From Streptomyces sp. NRRL S-244 (GTDB lineage Bacteria; Actinomycetota; Actinomycetes; Streptomycetales; Streptomycetaceae): 64,000 nucleotides of DNA. The DNA is taken from the NCBI RefSeq assembly GCF_000717915.1, contig NZ_JOCX01000004.1:186001-250000 (forward strand), written 5' to 3'. The number at the start of each line of letters is the position of its first letter. The stretch's first letter is position 1. This document shows positions 7,582 to 15,993 of this stretch, in pieces. A model generated the notes under the pieces. That model worked only from the letters and a program-made list of their open reading frames with translations, made no database searches and was not told where the DNA came from. A program made the translations under genes and the position numbers.

Positions 7582-8928
7582 ATGACCGCACGCCGGACCC
7601 TCCACCTCAACGCGTTCCTCATGAACGCCGGGCACCACGACGCCGCCTGGCGGCATCCCGACAGCAGTCCCGAGCGGGTCACCGACCTGCGGTACTTCCA
7701 GGAGCTCGCGCAAACCGCCGAGCGGGGGCGGCTGGACTCGATCTTCTTCGCGGACGGACTCGCCCTCTGGGGCAAGGCCCGCTACAACGCCCTCGGCGGG
7801 TTCGAGCCGCTGACCCTGCTCTCCGCCGTCGCCGCCGTCACCGAGCACGTCGGGCTCATCGCCACCGTCTCCACCACCTTCAACGAGCCGTTCCACCTCG
7901 CCCGCAAGTTCGCCTCCCTCGACCACATCAGCAACGGCCGTGCCGGCTGGAACATCGTCACCTCCGGCACCGTCGACGAGGCCCGCAACTTCGGCCAGGA
8001 CGAGCACCTCGAACACAGCCTCCGCTACGACCGCGCCCGCGAGTTCCTCGACGTGGCCACCAAGCTCTGGGACAGCTGGGAGGACGACGCGATCGTCCTC
8101 GACAAGGAGCGCGGCATCTACGCCGACACCGACAAGCTCCACCCCGCCGCCCACCGCGGTACGTACTTCGGCGTCGCCGGCCCGCTCAACGTGCCCCGCT
8201 CCCCGCAGGGCCACCCGCTGCTCGTGCAGGCCGGCTCCTCCGAGGACGGCAAGGAGTTCGCCGCGCAGTACGCCGAGGCCGTCTTCACCGCCCAGCAGAC
8301 CCTCGCCGACGGGCAGACCTTCTACAAGGACCTCAAGTCGCGCCTCGCGAAGTACGGCCGGGCCGAGTCCGACCTGCTCGTCCTGCCCGGCATCGCCCCC
8401 GTCATCGGCTCCACCGAGGCCGAGGCCAAGGCTCTGGAGCAGCAGCTCACCGACCTCCAGGTGCCGGAGTACGGGCTCGCCCAGCTCTCCGGAATGCTCG
8501 GCACCGACCTGACCGGCCTGCCCCTCGACGGCCCGCTGCCCGAGCTTCCCGAGGAGCGGGACATCAACGGCAACAAGAGCCGCTTCACCCTCGTCGCCGA
8601 ACTGGCCCGCCGCGACGGCCTCAGCCTGCGCGACCTGATCGCCCGCCTCGGCGCCGGCCGCGGCCACCGCGTCTTCGCCGGCACGCCCGAGCAGATCGCC
8701 GACCAGCTGGAGGAGTGGTTCACCCAGGGCGCCGCCGACGGGTTCAACATCATGGCGCCCGTGCTGCCGACCGGTCTCACCGACTTCGTCGACCACGTCG
8801 TGCCGATCCTCCAGCGGCGCGGCCTGTTCCGCACGGAGTACACGGGGGCGACCCTGCGCGAGAACTACGGCCTCGGGCGCCCGGCGAACCGGTACGCGGA
8901 GGCCGTCACTGCCGCTGCCACCGGCTGA
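7582..8928 (+). CDS. LLM-class FMNH2-dependent monooxygenase (NtaA/SnaA/DszA family)
   Basis: A 448-residue luciferase-like monooxygenase of the group that uses free FMNH2 from a separate reductase. Typical features are the opening LHLNAFLMNAGHHDAAW, the FFADGLALWG segment and the NNGRAGWNIVTS-like block. In this family it oxidises C-S, C-N or sulfonate substrates. With the FMN reductase and sulfonate transporter it probably cleaves an imported organosulfur compound. ATG 7582 lies after a GAGGAACACC ribosome binding region. It is the last gene of the operon and is followed by a strong hairpin. Nitrilotriacetate-type C-N cleavage remains possible. Confidence 0.88.
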   Translation: MTARRTLHLNAFLMNAGHHDAAWRHPDSSPERVTDLRYFQELAQTAERGRLDSIFFADGLALWGKARYNALGGFEPLTLLSAVAAVTEHVGLIATVSTTFNEPFHLARKFASLDHISNGRAGWNIVTSGTVDEARNFGQDEHLEHSLRYDRAREFLDVATKLWDSWEDDAIVLDKERGIYADTDKLHPAAHRGTYFGVAGPLNVPRSPQGHPLLVQAGSSEDGKEFAAQYAEAVFTAQQTLADGQTFYKDLKSRLAKYGRAESDLLVLPGIAPVIGSTEAEAKALEQQLTDLQVPEYGLAQLSGMLGTDLTGLPLDGPLPELPEERDINGNKSRFTLVAELARRDGLSLRDLIARLGAGRGHRVFAGTPEQIADQLEEWFTQGAADGFNIMAPVLPTGLTDFVDHVVPILQRRGLFRTEYTGATLRENYGLGRPANRYAEAVTAAATG

Positions 8929-8949
8929 CCGGCTGACCGGCCCAAGTCC

Positions 8950-8984
8950 GCGGGCCGCCGGAGCCTCGTGCTCCGGCGGCCCGC
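8950..8984. terminator. Bidirectional hairpin terminator
   Basis: A perfect 15-base-pair stem (GCGGGCCGCCGGAGC and its complement) with a five-base loop CTCGT lies between the convergent genes ending at 8928 and 8993. No U-tract follows, as is common in Streptomyces terminators. Confidence 0.85.
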
Positions 8985-8992
8985 GCGTGTCG

Positions 8993-9913
8993 TCAGACGG
9001 TGAGGACGATCTTGCCGCGGGTGCGGCCCGCCGCGCTGAGCTCCCAGGCCTTCGAGGCCTCGGCGAGCGGCAGCGCGTGCTCCACGTTGACCGTGAGCTT
9101 GCCCGCGTCGGCGAGTTCCGCCAGGAACGCCAGGTCGGTCGGGTCCGGGCGCACCCACAGCTGGTGCGCGCCCTTGGCGGCGGCCTCGTAATCGGCGATG
9201 GAGACCACCCGGCCGCGCTCCTTGACGAGCGACTGGAGGATCTCGACGGCGCCGTCCCCGAAGAAGTCCAGCCCGGCGTCGATGCCTTCGGGCGCGAGCG
9301 CGCGGATCCGGTCCGCCAGGCCCTCCCCGTACAGGACGGGTTCGGCGCCGAGCGAGCGCAGGTAGTCGTGGTTGTGCGCGCCGGCCGTGCCGATGACGCG
9401 CAGGCCGAGCGCGACGGCGATCTGCACGCCGAAGGAGCCGGTGCCGCCCGCCGCGGAGTGGATGACGACGGTCTCGCCGGCCTTGAGGCCCACGCGGGTG
9501 AGGGACTGGTACGCGGTGAGGCCGGCCAGCGGGAGGCCCGCGGCCTGCTCGAAGCTCAGGGCGCGCGGCTTGCGGGCCAGCGTCCGGACGGGGGCCGAGA
9601 CGAGTTCGGCGTAGGTGCCGAGCTCGACCCACTCCTTGCGGACGTACCCGTACACCTCGTCGCCGACGGCGTGGTCGAAGGTGTCGGGGCCGACGGCCTC
9701 GACGACGCCGGCCACGTCCCAGCCGGGTATGACGGGGTACCGCACTTCGAGGATCGGGTCGAGATATCCGGCGGCGAGCTTCCGGTCGACCGGGTTGACA
9801 CCGGCGGCCTTGACCCGGATCAGCACCTCGCCGGGGCCGACCTTGGGCTGCGGTACGTCAACGAGCTTGAGGTTCTGGGGAGTTCCGTATGCGTCGTACG
9901 TGATTGCCTTCAT
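8993..9913 (-). CDS. Zinc-free medium-chain dehydrogenase/quinone oxidoreductase family protein
   Basis: A 306-residue NADP-dependent oxidoreductase of the medium-chain dehydrogenase superfamily. It shows the GroES-like N-terminal domain (KAAGVNPVDRKLAAG, PGWDVAGVV) and the nucleotide-binding loop AAGGTGSFGVQIA. It lacks the structural-zinc cysteines, as in quinone and enone reductases. ATG 9913 is chosen because the family begins MKAITYDAYG there. The frame is open further upstream but overlaps the neighbouring gene and lacks family sequence. It probably reduces quinones or alpha,beta-unsaturated carbonyls; the substrate is not predictable. It is transcribed in the same direction as the DUF2470 gene, 58 bases away. 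Confidence 0.88.
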   Translation of the reverse strand: MKAITYDAYGTPQNLKLVDVPQPKVGPGEVLIRVKAAGVNPVDRKLAAGYLDPILEVRYPVIPGWDVAGVVEAVGPDTFDHAVGDEVYGYVRKEWVELGTYAELVSAPVRTLARKPRALSFEQAAGLPLAGLTAYQSLTRVGLKAGETVVIHSAAGGTGSFGVQIAVALGLRVIGTAGAHNHDYLRSLGAEPVLYGEGLADRIRALAPEGIDAGLDFFGDGAVEILQSLVKERGRVVSIADYEAAAKGAHQLWVRPDPTDLAFLAELADAGKLTVNVEHALPLAEASKAWELSAAGRTRGKIVLTV

Positions 9914-9971
9914 GATCGAACCCAACGGGGCCCCGGGCGGAGCTATTCCCGTACGGGCTCCTCCGGAGCCC

Positions 9972-10685
9972 TCAGGCAGGCAGGCTGTTGCGGTGCGAGC
10001 GCCGCCGGGCCGCGCTGAACAGGGCCTGGATCTGCACCCCGGACTGCTCGACGTCGTCCAGCGGGGAGGGGAACGGCAGTCGTACGTCGTGGTGGCCGCG
10101 CCGCAGCTCCAGGCGCAGGGTGATCCCGTACCGGTCCATGGCGAGCGGCAGTACGCGCAGGACCGCGCCGGCGGGCAGCGGCCGGACCAGGCGCAGCAGG
10201 AGCGTGACGAGCTCGGCGTGGTCGTCGAGGAGGTGGGTGAGCATGCCGGCCTCGAACGGGGCGAGGGGGTCGGGGCAGGCCGCGTCGAGCTCTTCGAGGC
10301 CGACGTACGTGCGGCCCTCACCGGTCTCCAGGACGGCCCGGCCGAATTCCATGCAGGTGGAGTCGGCGCCTTCGTCCGTATACGGCGTGAGCAGGCGGCC
10401 GGTGATCGTGACGCGGGCGCGCACCCGGTCCCGTACGGGGGTGGGGGCGATGTCGGTGAACTCCAGCCGGATCGACGGCCGGCACTCGGATTCGCCGCCG
10501 GGTTCGGCGGGGTGCAGGTGCAGCCGGCCCATCGGGTCCGACCCGTCGAGGTGGCGGACCTCGCTGCTCAGCCCGTCGGTGACCACGGTCATGGAGTGGG
10601 CGGCGGCCAGGATCGACCGGATCCGCTCGGCATCGGCGGGCCGGCCGGCGGCCGGGGTGGCGGAGGCGGCACCGGACATGCGCAT
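9972..10685 (-). CDS. DUF2470 domain protein under an iron box
   Basis: About 237 residues. The middle and C-terminal parts resemble DUF2470, the domain found at the C-terminus of HugZ/pyridoxamine-oxidase-like haem utilisation proteins (FEAGMLTHLLDDHAELVTLLLR, then ALFSAARRR). ATG 10685 is preferred because GGAGAG lies seven bases upstream; ATG 10700 and 10680 are alternatives. A DmdR/IdeR-type iron box immediately upstream predicts induction under iron limitation. Together this suggests a role in haem or iron handling, but no catalytic residues can be named. Confidence 0.75.
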   Translation of the reverse strand: MRMSGAASATPAAGRPADAERIRSILAAAHSMTVVTDGLSSEVRHLDGSDPMGRLHLHPAEPGGESECRPSIRLEFTDIAPTPVRDRVRARVTITGRLLTPYTDEGADSTCMEFGRAVLETGEGRTYVGLEELDAACPDPLAPFEAGMLTHLLDDHAELVTLLLRLVRPLPAGAVLRVLPLAMDRYGITLRLELRRGHHDVRLPFPSPLDDVEQSGVQIQALFSAARRRSHRNSLPA

Positions 10686-10716
10686 GCGGGATCTCTCCAT
10701 CGTCCTGGGCAAGTGA

Positions 10717-10736
10717 CTTAGGTATGCCTAACCTAA
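10717..10736. promoter_or_regulatory. Iron box (DmdR1/IdeR-type operator)
   Basis: Read on the minus strand the site is TTAGGTTAGGCATACCTAAG, very close to the actinobacterial iron-box consensus TTAGGTTAGGCTAACCTAA. It sits about 31 bases upstream of the DUF2470 gene start. Fe(II)-DmdR would repress that gene when iron is plentiful. The divergent SepF-like gene starts 112 bases away on the other side. Confidence 0.85.
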
Positions 10737-10848
10737 CCTATTCGCTTCTGCAGGAGTACCCCGTGTCGCTCGTGTCGTTGTTGGGCTGAACGGGTGAAAC
10801 GCGAGAGGATGGGGGGATGCACATGAAGCGCACGGCCGAGGCGGCCCG

Positions 10849-11244
10849 GTGAGCAGGTACGACGTCACGGACGAACAGTGGGAGGGGCTCGCGCAGGTGG
10901 TCCCCCTGCGCAGTCGCAACGAGTGGCCCTCCCGGGTGGACCACCGCACGATCCCCACGGCGCCGGGGGCGTCCGCGGCGGAACAGCGGCGCTTCGTCGT
11001 GATCCGGGTCCAGGTCTTCGCCGACGCGCGGGAGGTGGCCGAGTACCTGATCGCGCAGATCCCGGTGCTGCTCGACCTCACCGGCGCGGACGGCGAAGTG
11101 GCCAAGCGGATCCTCGACTTCAGCAGTGGCGTGGTCTTCGGGCTGGGCAGCGGGATGCACCGGGTCGACCGGAACGTCTTCCTGCTGGCGCCCGTCGGGA
11201 CCGAGGTCGAGGGGATCGCGGCCGCAGCCGTCCCCCGATCGTAG
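10849..11244 (+). CDS. sepF: Short SepF-like cell division protein
   Basis: A 131-residue protein whose central and C-terminal part is a SepF fold: FVVIRVQVFADAREVAEYL, then ILDFSSGVVFGLGSGMHRVDRNVFLLAP. SepF polymerises and tethers FtsZ to the membrane. Streptomyces carry extra SepF-like (Sfl) proteins besides the ftsZ-linked SepF; this orphan copy is away from the dcw cluster and shorter, and has no obvious membrane-binding amphipathic N-terminus, so it is probably an Sfl-type modulator. The GTG start overlaps by GTGA the stop of an 11-codon frame at 10817-10852 that has its own GAGAGGATGGGGGG ribosome binding site. Confidence 0.78.
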   Translation: MSRYDVTDEQWEGLAQVVPLRSRNEWPSRVDHRTIPTAPGASAAEQRRFVVIRVQVFADAREVAEYLIAQIPVLLDLTGADGEVAKRILDFSSGVVFGLGSGMHRVDRNVFLLAPVGTEVEGIAAAAVPRS

Positions 11245-11311
11245 GAAGGTCGCCAGGGCGGAACGGTTCGCCGTGCCCACCGGGGGCCCGGCGGCCCGTA
11301 CCGTCCGGCGC

Positions 11312-12571
11312 ATGGACGCCATTTCGGACTTGAACGCGCCCGGGGCCGCGGCCCCTGCCCGTGCCGGGTTATCCGCTGCCCTTGCCGACGACGGGCTCCC
11401 GCCCGCTGCCGCCGTGCCGGTGGACCGCGCGCGGCCGCCCGCCGTCGTGCACCACCGGCCCGTCGTCACCGAGTTGCGGCTCTCCGCGTTCGGGAGGCAC
11501 CGCGGCGCCGTCTTCGCACTGGAGCCCGTGACCTTCCTCGCGGGGCCCAGCGGCAGCGGCAAGTCCCAGGTCCTGGCCGCCTACGAGGCGCTGGCCGGGC
11601 TCGGGGCCGGGGCCACCCTGGAGGAGGCGTTCCCCGATCCGCGGGCCCGCATCCCCGACCGGGCCCTGCCCGACGGCCAGGGGCGGCGCGGCTTCCGCAT
11701 CGGCTGCACCGTGGACGGGCCCGTCGGGCCGGTCCGGCTCGACCTCGCCGTACAGGCCGAGCCCACGCTCCGGATCGTCGGCGAACGGCTCGCGGTGGAC
11801 GGGCAGATCCTGCTCGGCACCGCCCTGCGCGACCCCGGCCGGCGCTCCGTGCAGGCCTCCTGGCTGACCGGCGGGGCCGTCGGCGTCACCCGGGCCCCGC
11901 TGCCCGACGACCGGCTCGGCACCGCCCTGCTCCCGCTGCGCGTCGCCGGTTCCACGGCCGGGCAGCGCCAGGTGCTCGCGGCAGCGGAGCAGGTGGTGGT
12001 GGCGCTGCGCTCGGTGTTCCCCTGCGACCCGCACCCCGACCGGATGCGCGCACCCGTCCCGCCGGGCGAGGGCCGGCTGCTCGGCGACTGCGCCAACCTG
12101 GCCGATGTGCTCCGCCGGACCCGCCACGAATGCGGCACCCGCCACGCATTGCTCGCCGCGGCCGCGCGGACCGGCTGCGCGGGCCCGGTGGAGGGGCTGG
12201 ACGTACGGGCTCCCGCGCACGGCCCGGTCGCGGCGGTGCTGGACCGCGGGCGCGCCGGGCCCGCCACGGAACTGGGCCGGCTCGGCGCGGGAGAGCTCCG
12301 CTTCCTCGCGCTGGCGCTGGTCCTGCTGACCGGCCCGGGGGTGCTCGCCATGGACCCGGCCGCCGAGCTGCTCTCCGCCCGGCAGGCGCTGACCGTCCTC
12401 GCCGACGGCTTCGACCGCGATCTGGACCGGCGGCAGAGCGCCGAACTGCTGCGGCTGGCCCTGCTGTCCTGCGGTCGCGGTCATGTCCGGCTGCTCGCGG
12501 CGGTGGGGGAGGCGGCGGCCGCGGCCGCCCGCGCGACCCCGGGGGTCACGGTGGTAGACCTGACGCCATGA
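11312..12571 (+). CDS. AAA-type ATP-binding protein coupled to MazG
   Basis: About 419 residues. A P-loop GPSGSGKS follows a RecF/SMC-like opening (VTELRLSAFGRHRGAVFALEPVTFLAG). Near the C-terminus a hydrophobic strand ends in GPGVLAMDPAAELL, where DP replaces the usual Walker B DE. ATG 11312 is chosen because upstream sequence is Arg/Pro-rich antisense-like. The stop overlaps the MazG-like start by ATGA. The protein resembles OLD/RecF-type ATPases with the coiled arms missing. Function is unknown; the weakened Walker B suggests slow or absent hydrolysis. The pairing with a nucleotide pyrophosphohydrolase hints at nucleotide-pool or stress functions. Confidence 0.65.
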   Translation: MDAISDLNAPGAAAPARAGLSAALADDGLPPAAAVPVDRARPPAVVHHRPVVTELRLSAFGRHRGAVFALEPVTFLAGPSGSGKSQVLAAYEALAGLGAGATLEEAFPDPRARIPDRALPDGQGRRGFRIGCTVDGPVGPVRLDLAVQAEPTLRIVGERLAVDGQILLGTALRDPGRRSVQASWLTGGAVGVTRAPLPDDRLGTALLPLRVAGSTAGQRQVLAAAEQVVVALRSVFPCDPHPDRMRAPVPPGEGRLLGDCANLADVLRRTRHECGTRHALLAAAARTGCAGPVEGLDVRAPAHGPVAAVLDRGRAGPATELGRLGAGELRFLALALVLLTGPGVLAMDPAAELLSARQALTVLADGFDRDLDRRQSAELLRLALLSCGRGHVRLLAAVGEAAAAAARATPGVTVVDLTP

Positions 12572-12963
12572 GCGATGAGCAGGACGTACAGCAGGGGGAC
12601 GAGCCGCAGCCGCACGAGCGGCTGCACCGACTCCAGCGGCGGCTGGCCGAGTTCGCCGCCGCGCGCGGCTGGGAGCCGTACCACACGCCCAAGAACCTGG
12701 CCGCGGCGCTGAGTGTGGAGGCGTCCGAACTGGTCGAAATCTTCCAGTGGCTGACCCCGGAACAGTCGGCGAAGGTCATGGAGAAGCCGGAGACCGCGCA
12801 CCGCGTGGCCGATGAGGTCGCCGACGTACTGGCGTATCTGCTGCAATTCTGTGAGGTTCTCGGGGTGGATGTGCTGGATGCGCTCGCCGCGAAGATCGAG
12901 AGGAACGAGCTCCGCTTCCCGGTGACAGGGCCTCCGACATCGAATTGTCACTCTTCGGAGTGA
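12568..12963 (+). CDS. MazG-like nucleotide pyrophosphohydrolase
   Basis: A 131-residue all-alpha NTP pyrophosphohydrolase of the MazG/RS21-C6 (dCTPase-like) type. Metal-binding motifs are visible as EASELVEIFQW and DEVADVLAYLL, the paired ExxE and ExxD helices. It would hydrolyse non-canonical or damaged (d)NTPs to monophosphates. The start codon lies inside the stop of the upstream ATPase gene (ATGA), so both are made together. The C-terminal 20 residues are divergent. Confidence 0.85.
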   Translation: MSDEQDVQQGDEPQPHERLHRLQRRLAEFAAARGWEPYHTPKNLAAALSVEASELVEIFQWLTPEQSAKVMEKPETAHRVADEVADVLAYLLQFCEVLGVDVLDALAAKIERNELRFPVTGPPTSNCHSSE

Positions 12964-13086
12964 TGGCGTCGTCCACAACCATGTTTGTGTCCACAGATTT
13001 CCGAATACCCCTGGCTTTACTGGCCCATTGCCCTCACTCTGGGTAGTGGTGAGGATGGCGGATGTCGTGCGGACGGGGGACGGCAT

Positions 13087-13572
13087 ATGGATGCGGTACG
13101 GCTCATCGCGGCCGGCCGGCACGCGCTGGCGCAGAGCGGGGCGGCGATGGACATCGTGGGCGAGGCCTGGCAGGCCCAGGCGCTCGCGCAGGGGATCGGG
13201 AGCTGGCTGGCGGTCACGGGACCGCCGGAGCTGAGATCGGAGGCACGGGGACTGGGTGAAGCGGGGGGCAGAGGCTGCGGGGTGCTCGACAGAGCGGCCG
13301 TGGGCGGAGAGGGCAGTGCGCCCGACTATCCGCCGAGAGCCGCGCAGCTGACCGGGGTGGCGGATGTCCGCCAGGCTCTGCTCGGGCTGCAGGCACTGCT
13401 CGGCGAAGTGGGGATAGCCCTGGTCGGAGTGGCCTGTGCGACGGACGACGAAGGCCTGTACTGGCAGTGCATAGAGTCCATAGACGCGGCCGACGAATCG
13501 AGCGACCGGGTCCGGGGCGTCCTGCGCAGACTGACGGTCCGTGAACGGGGGTCCGCCTCCGGCGTGGCCTGA
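13087..13572 (+). CDS. Conserved Streptomyces hypothetical (DUF6099-like)
   Basis: About 161 residues from ATG 13087, preceded by a GGGGGA ribosome binding site; the upstream frame looks non-coding. It is rich in Ala and Gly, with predicted helices (VRLIAAGRHALAQSGAAMDIVGEAWQAQALAQ) and no signal peptide or membrane segment. From memory it resembles the actinobacterial family DUF6099, but I could not check this. No catalytic motif is visible. A hairpin terminator follows. Confidence 0.6.
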   Translation: MDAVRLIAAGRHALAQSGAAMDIVGEAWQAQALAQGIGSWLAVTGPPELRSEARGLGEAGGRGCGVLDRAAVGGEGSAPDYPPRAAQLTGVADVRQALLGLQALLGEVGIALVGVACATDDEGLYWQCIESIDAADESSDRVRGVLRRLTVRERGSASGVA

Positions 13573-13598
13573 CGGGAGAGCGGTGCGGAGCGGAATCG

Positions 13599-13624
13599 GG
13601 GTCCCGCCGCGCGCGACGGGACCC
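13599..13624. terminator. Hairpin between convergent genes
   Basis: GGGTCCCG and CGGGACCC form an eight-base-pair stem with a ten-base loop, 27 bases past the + strand stop at 13572 and 24 bases past the - strand stop at 13648. Confidence 0.6.
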
Positions 13625-13647
13625 GCACGGTCATCCGGCCGGCACGG

Positions 13648-13914
13648 TCAGTGCGACCGGTAGGGCGGGCGCTCGCCCTCGGGGGTGCGGCTGCCCGGGG
13701 CCGGCGGCGTGCCGGGGGCGCGGTCCGTGGAGGACTGGAGGTCGGCGTCGAGCTGCGACAGGTCGGCGTTCAGCGCCGCCATCAGCTCTTCCATCTGCTG
13801 GAGCAGGCCCTTCGGCGCGCCGCCCTGGGCGGCCGCCGCGGGCTCCTGACGTGCGTGGTCGTGTGCTGCCTGTCCGGCTTGTCCGGTGTGCTCGGGCACG
13901 GACTCGTGGGACAT
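13648..13914 (-). CDS. Small acidic hypothetical protein
   Basis: 88 residues from ATG 13914, preceded by GAGGAGG at good distance, which fixes the start although the frame is open upstream. There is no Cys and no signal peptide. An amphipathic helix (GLLQQMEELMAALNADLSQLDADL) could form a coiled coil. The tail is Pro-rich and ends RPPYRSH. The family is not recognised. It is divergent from the F420-type oxidoreductase gene that starts about 200 bases away. Confidence 0.55.
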   Translation of the reverse strand: MSHESVPEHTGQAGQAAHDHARQEPAAAAQGGAPKGLLQQMEELMAALNADLSQLDADLQSSTDRAPGTPPAPGSRTPEGERPPYRSH

Positions 13915-14117
13915 GGCGGCCTCCTCGGCCCTGGCCCTTCCAAGGCGGAAGGGGGCGGTGGACGCGTCGGCGAGAGGCCGCCGGCGCGCGGGCCGGGCGG
14001 TCCGGCTCCGTCCGAGCCAACGATCTCCATCCGGGCTGGTCACTGGCCGGGCGCGGGGTGGACCGTCCGGTTGACGCAGATTCACCCTGCCGGGGTGGGC
14101 GAGGCAGGATGGGAGTC

Positions 14118-15041
14118 ATGGATCTCCGTATTTTCACCGAGCCCCAGCAGGGCGCGAGCTACGACACCCTCCTGACCGTCGCCAAGGCCACCGAGGACCT
14201 GGGCTTCGACGCGTTCTTCCGGTCGGACCACTATCTGAAGATGGGTTCGGCGGACGGCCTGCCGGGGCCCACCGACGCCTGGATCACCCTCGCGGGCCTG
14301 GCCCGGGAGACGCGGCGGATCCGGCTCGGCACGCTGATGACGGCCGGGACCTTCCGGCTGCCCGGCGTGCTCGCCATCCAGGTGGCGCAGGTCGACCAGA
14401 TGTCCGGCGGCCGGGTCGAACTGGGGCTGGGTGCGGGCTGGTTCGAGGAGGAGCACAAGGCGTACGGCATCCCGTTCCCGGCGGAGCGGATGGCCCGGCT
14501 GGAGGAACAGCTGGCCATCGTCACCGGGCTGTGGGCGACCGAGCCCGGGGCCACGTTCGACTACGCCGGCACCCACTACCAGGTGGAGAAGTCCCCGGCG
14601 CTGCCCAAGCCGGCCCAGGCCAAGGTGCCCGTGCTCATCGGCGGCCACGGCTCGAAGCGCACCCCGCGCCTCGCCGCCCGGTACGCGGACGAGTTCAACA
14701 TGCCGTTCGCGTCGATCGCGGACAGCGAGCGGCAGTTCGGCCGGGTGCGCCGGGCCGCCGAGGAGGCCGGGCGGGGGGCCGACGACCTCGTCTACTCCAA
14801 CGCGCTGGTGGTGTGCGTCGGCAGGGACGACGCCGAGGTCGCCCGCCGGGCCGCCGCCATCGGCCGGGACGTGGACGAGCTCAAGGCCAACGGCCTGGCC
14901 GGCTCCCCGTCGGAGGTGGTGGAGAAGATCGGCGCCTACGCGGCCGTCGGCAGCTCCCGCGTCTACCTCCAGCTGCTCGATCTCGACGACCTGGACCACC
15001 TGGAGCTGATCTCGGCCCAGGTGCTGTCCCAGCTCGGCTGA
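14118..15041 (+). CDS. LLM-class F420-dependent oxidoreductase
   Basis: A 307-residue luciferase-fold oxidoreductase of the F420-dependent class. It begins MDLRIFTEPQQGASYDTLL and contains the DAFFRSDHYLKMG block and GGRVELGLGAGWFEEEH, which binds the cofactor. ATG 14118 is chosen by family start. A CAGGAT -10-like box ends seven bases before it, so the transcript may be leaderless. It sits 16 bases before mmuM in the same direction, probably cotranscribed. Substrate unknown; relatives reduce or oxidise a wide range of small molecules. Confidence 0.85.
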   Translation: MDLRIFTEPQQGASYDTLLTVAKATEDLGFDAFFRSDHYLKMGSADGLPGPTDAWITLAGLARETRRIRLGTLMTAGTFRLPGVLAIQVAQVDQMSGGRVELGLGAGWFEEEHKAYGIPFPAERMARLEEQLAIVTGLWATEPGATFDYAGTHYQVEKSPALPKPAQAKVPVLIGGHGSKRTPRLAARYADEFNMPFASIADSERQFGRVRRAAEEAGRGADDLVYSNALVVCVGRDDAEVARRAAAIGRDVDELKANGLAGSPSEVVEKIGAYAAVGSSRVYLQLLDLDDLDHLELISAQVLSQLG

Positions 15042-15057
15042 GGGAGGCGGAGGAACC

Positions 15058-15993
15058 GTGCCCCGCGCGTCCGGCCTGCTCGCCGAAGCCCTCGCCCGCA
15101 GGGTCGTGCTCCTGGACGGCGGTCTGAGCAACCAGCTCGCCGACCAGGGCTGCGACCTGTCCGGAGGGCTCTGGTCGGGCCGGGTGCTCGCCGAGCGCCC
15201 GGACCAGGTGGAGGCCGCCCACGCGGCGTACGCGCGGGCCGGGGCGGAGGTGCTGATCACCGCCAGCTACCAGGTCGGGTACGAGGCCTTCGCCGCGCAC
15301 GGCCACGACCGGGCCGAGACCACCGACCTGCTGCACCGCAGCGTCGCGCTGGCCGCCCGGGCGGCCGGGGCCGCCGACCGCGAGGTCTGGGTCGCCGCCT
15401 CGGTCGGCCCGTACGGGGCGGTGCTCGCGGACGGCTCCGAGTACCGCGGGCGGTACGGGCTGAGCGTGCGCGAGCTCGCCGCCTTCCACCGCCCCCGTAT
15501 CGAGGCGCTGCTCGCGGCGGGCGCCGATGTCCTGGCGCTGGAGACCATCCCGGACGCGGAGGAGGCCGAGGCCCTCCTCGGCGTCCTCGCCGGAACGGGG
15601 GCGGCCGCCTGGCTGAGCTACACCGTGGACGGCGCCCGCACCCGCGCCGGCCAGCCGCTCCCCGAGGCCTTCGCCCTCGCGGCCGGGGCCCCGGAGATCA
15701 TCGCGGTCGGCGTCAACTGCTGCGACCCGGCGGACGTGCTGCCCGCCCTGGAGGCAGCCGCCTCCGTCACCGCCGCACCGCTCCTGGCCTACCCCAACGA
15801 CGGCTCCGTCTGGGACGCGCCCACCGCCACCTGGCACGCCCCGCCCGACCCCGCCCCCTGGCCCGTCGAGGCCTGGCGCACCGCGGGCGCCCGCCTGATC
15901 GGCGGCTGCTGCCGCATCGGCCCGCCCGACATCGCCGAACTGGCCGCGGGGATTCAGGGGGACGGGACCGGTCATTGGCGCCAGCGGGGCTGA
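15058..15993 (+). CDS. mmuM: Homocysteine S-methyltransferase
   Basis: A 311-residue zinc-dependent methyltransferase that makes methionine from homocysteine and S-methylmethionine (or the wrong-handed SAM diastereomer). It has the typical LLDGGLSNQLADQG opening and the zinc ligands in GVNCC (about residues 219-223) and GGCCR near the C-terminus. GTG start with GGAGGAACC upstream. Its 3' end overlaps the convergent PASTA-like gene by 22 bases. It salvages methyl groups and repairs damaged SAM. Confidence 0.93.
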   Translation: MPRASGLLAEALARRVVLLDGGLSNQLADQGCDLSGGLWSGRVLAERPDQVEAAHAAYARAGAEVLITASYQVGYEAFAAHGHDRAETTDLLHRSVALAARAAGAADREVWVAASVGPYGAVLADGSEYRGRYGLSVRELAAFHRPRIEALLAAGADVLALETIPDAEEAEALLGVLAGTGAAAWLSYTVDGARTRAGQPLPEAFALAAGAPEIIAVGVNCCDPADVLPALEAAASVTAAPLLAYPNDGSVWDAPTATWHAPPDPAPWPVEAWRTAGARLIGGCCRIGPPDIAELAAGIQGDGTGHWRQRG

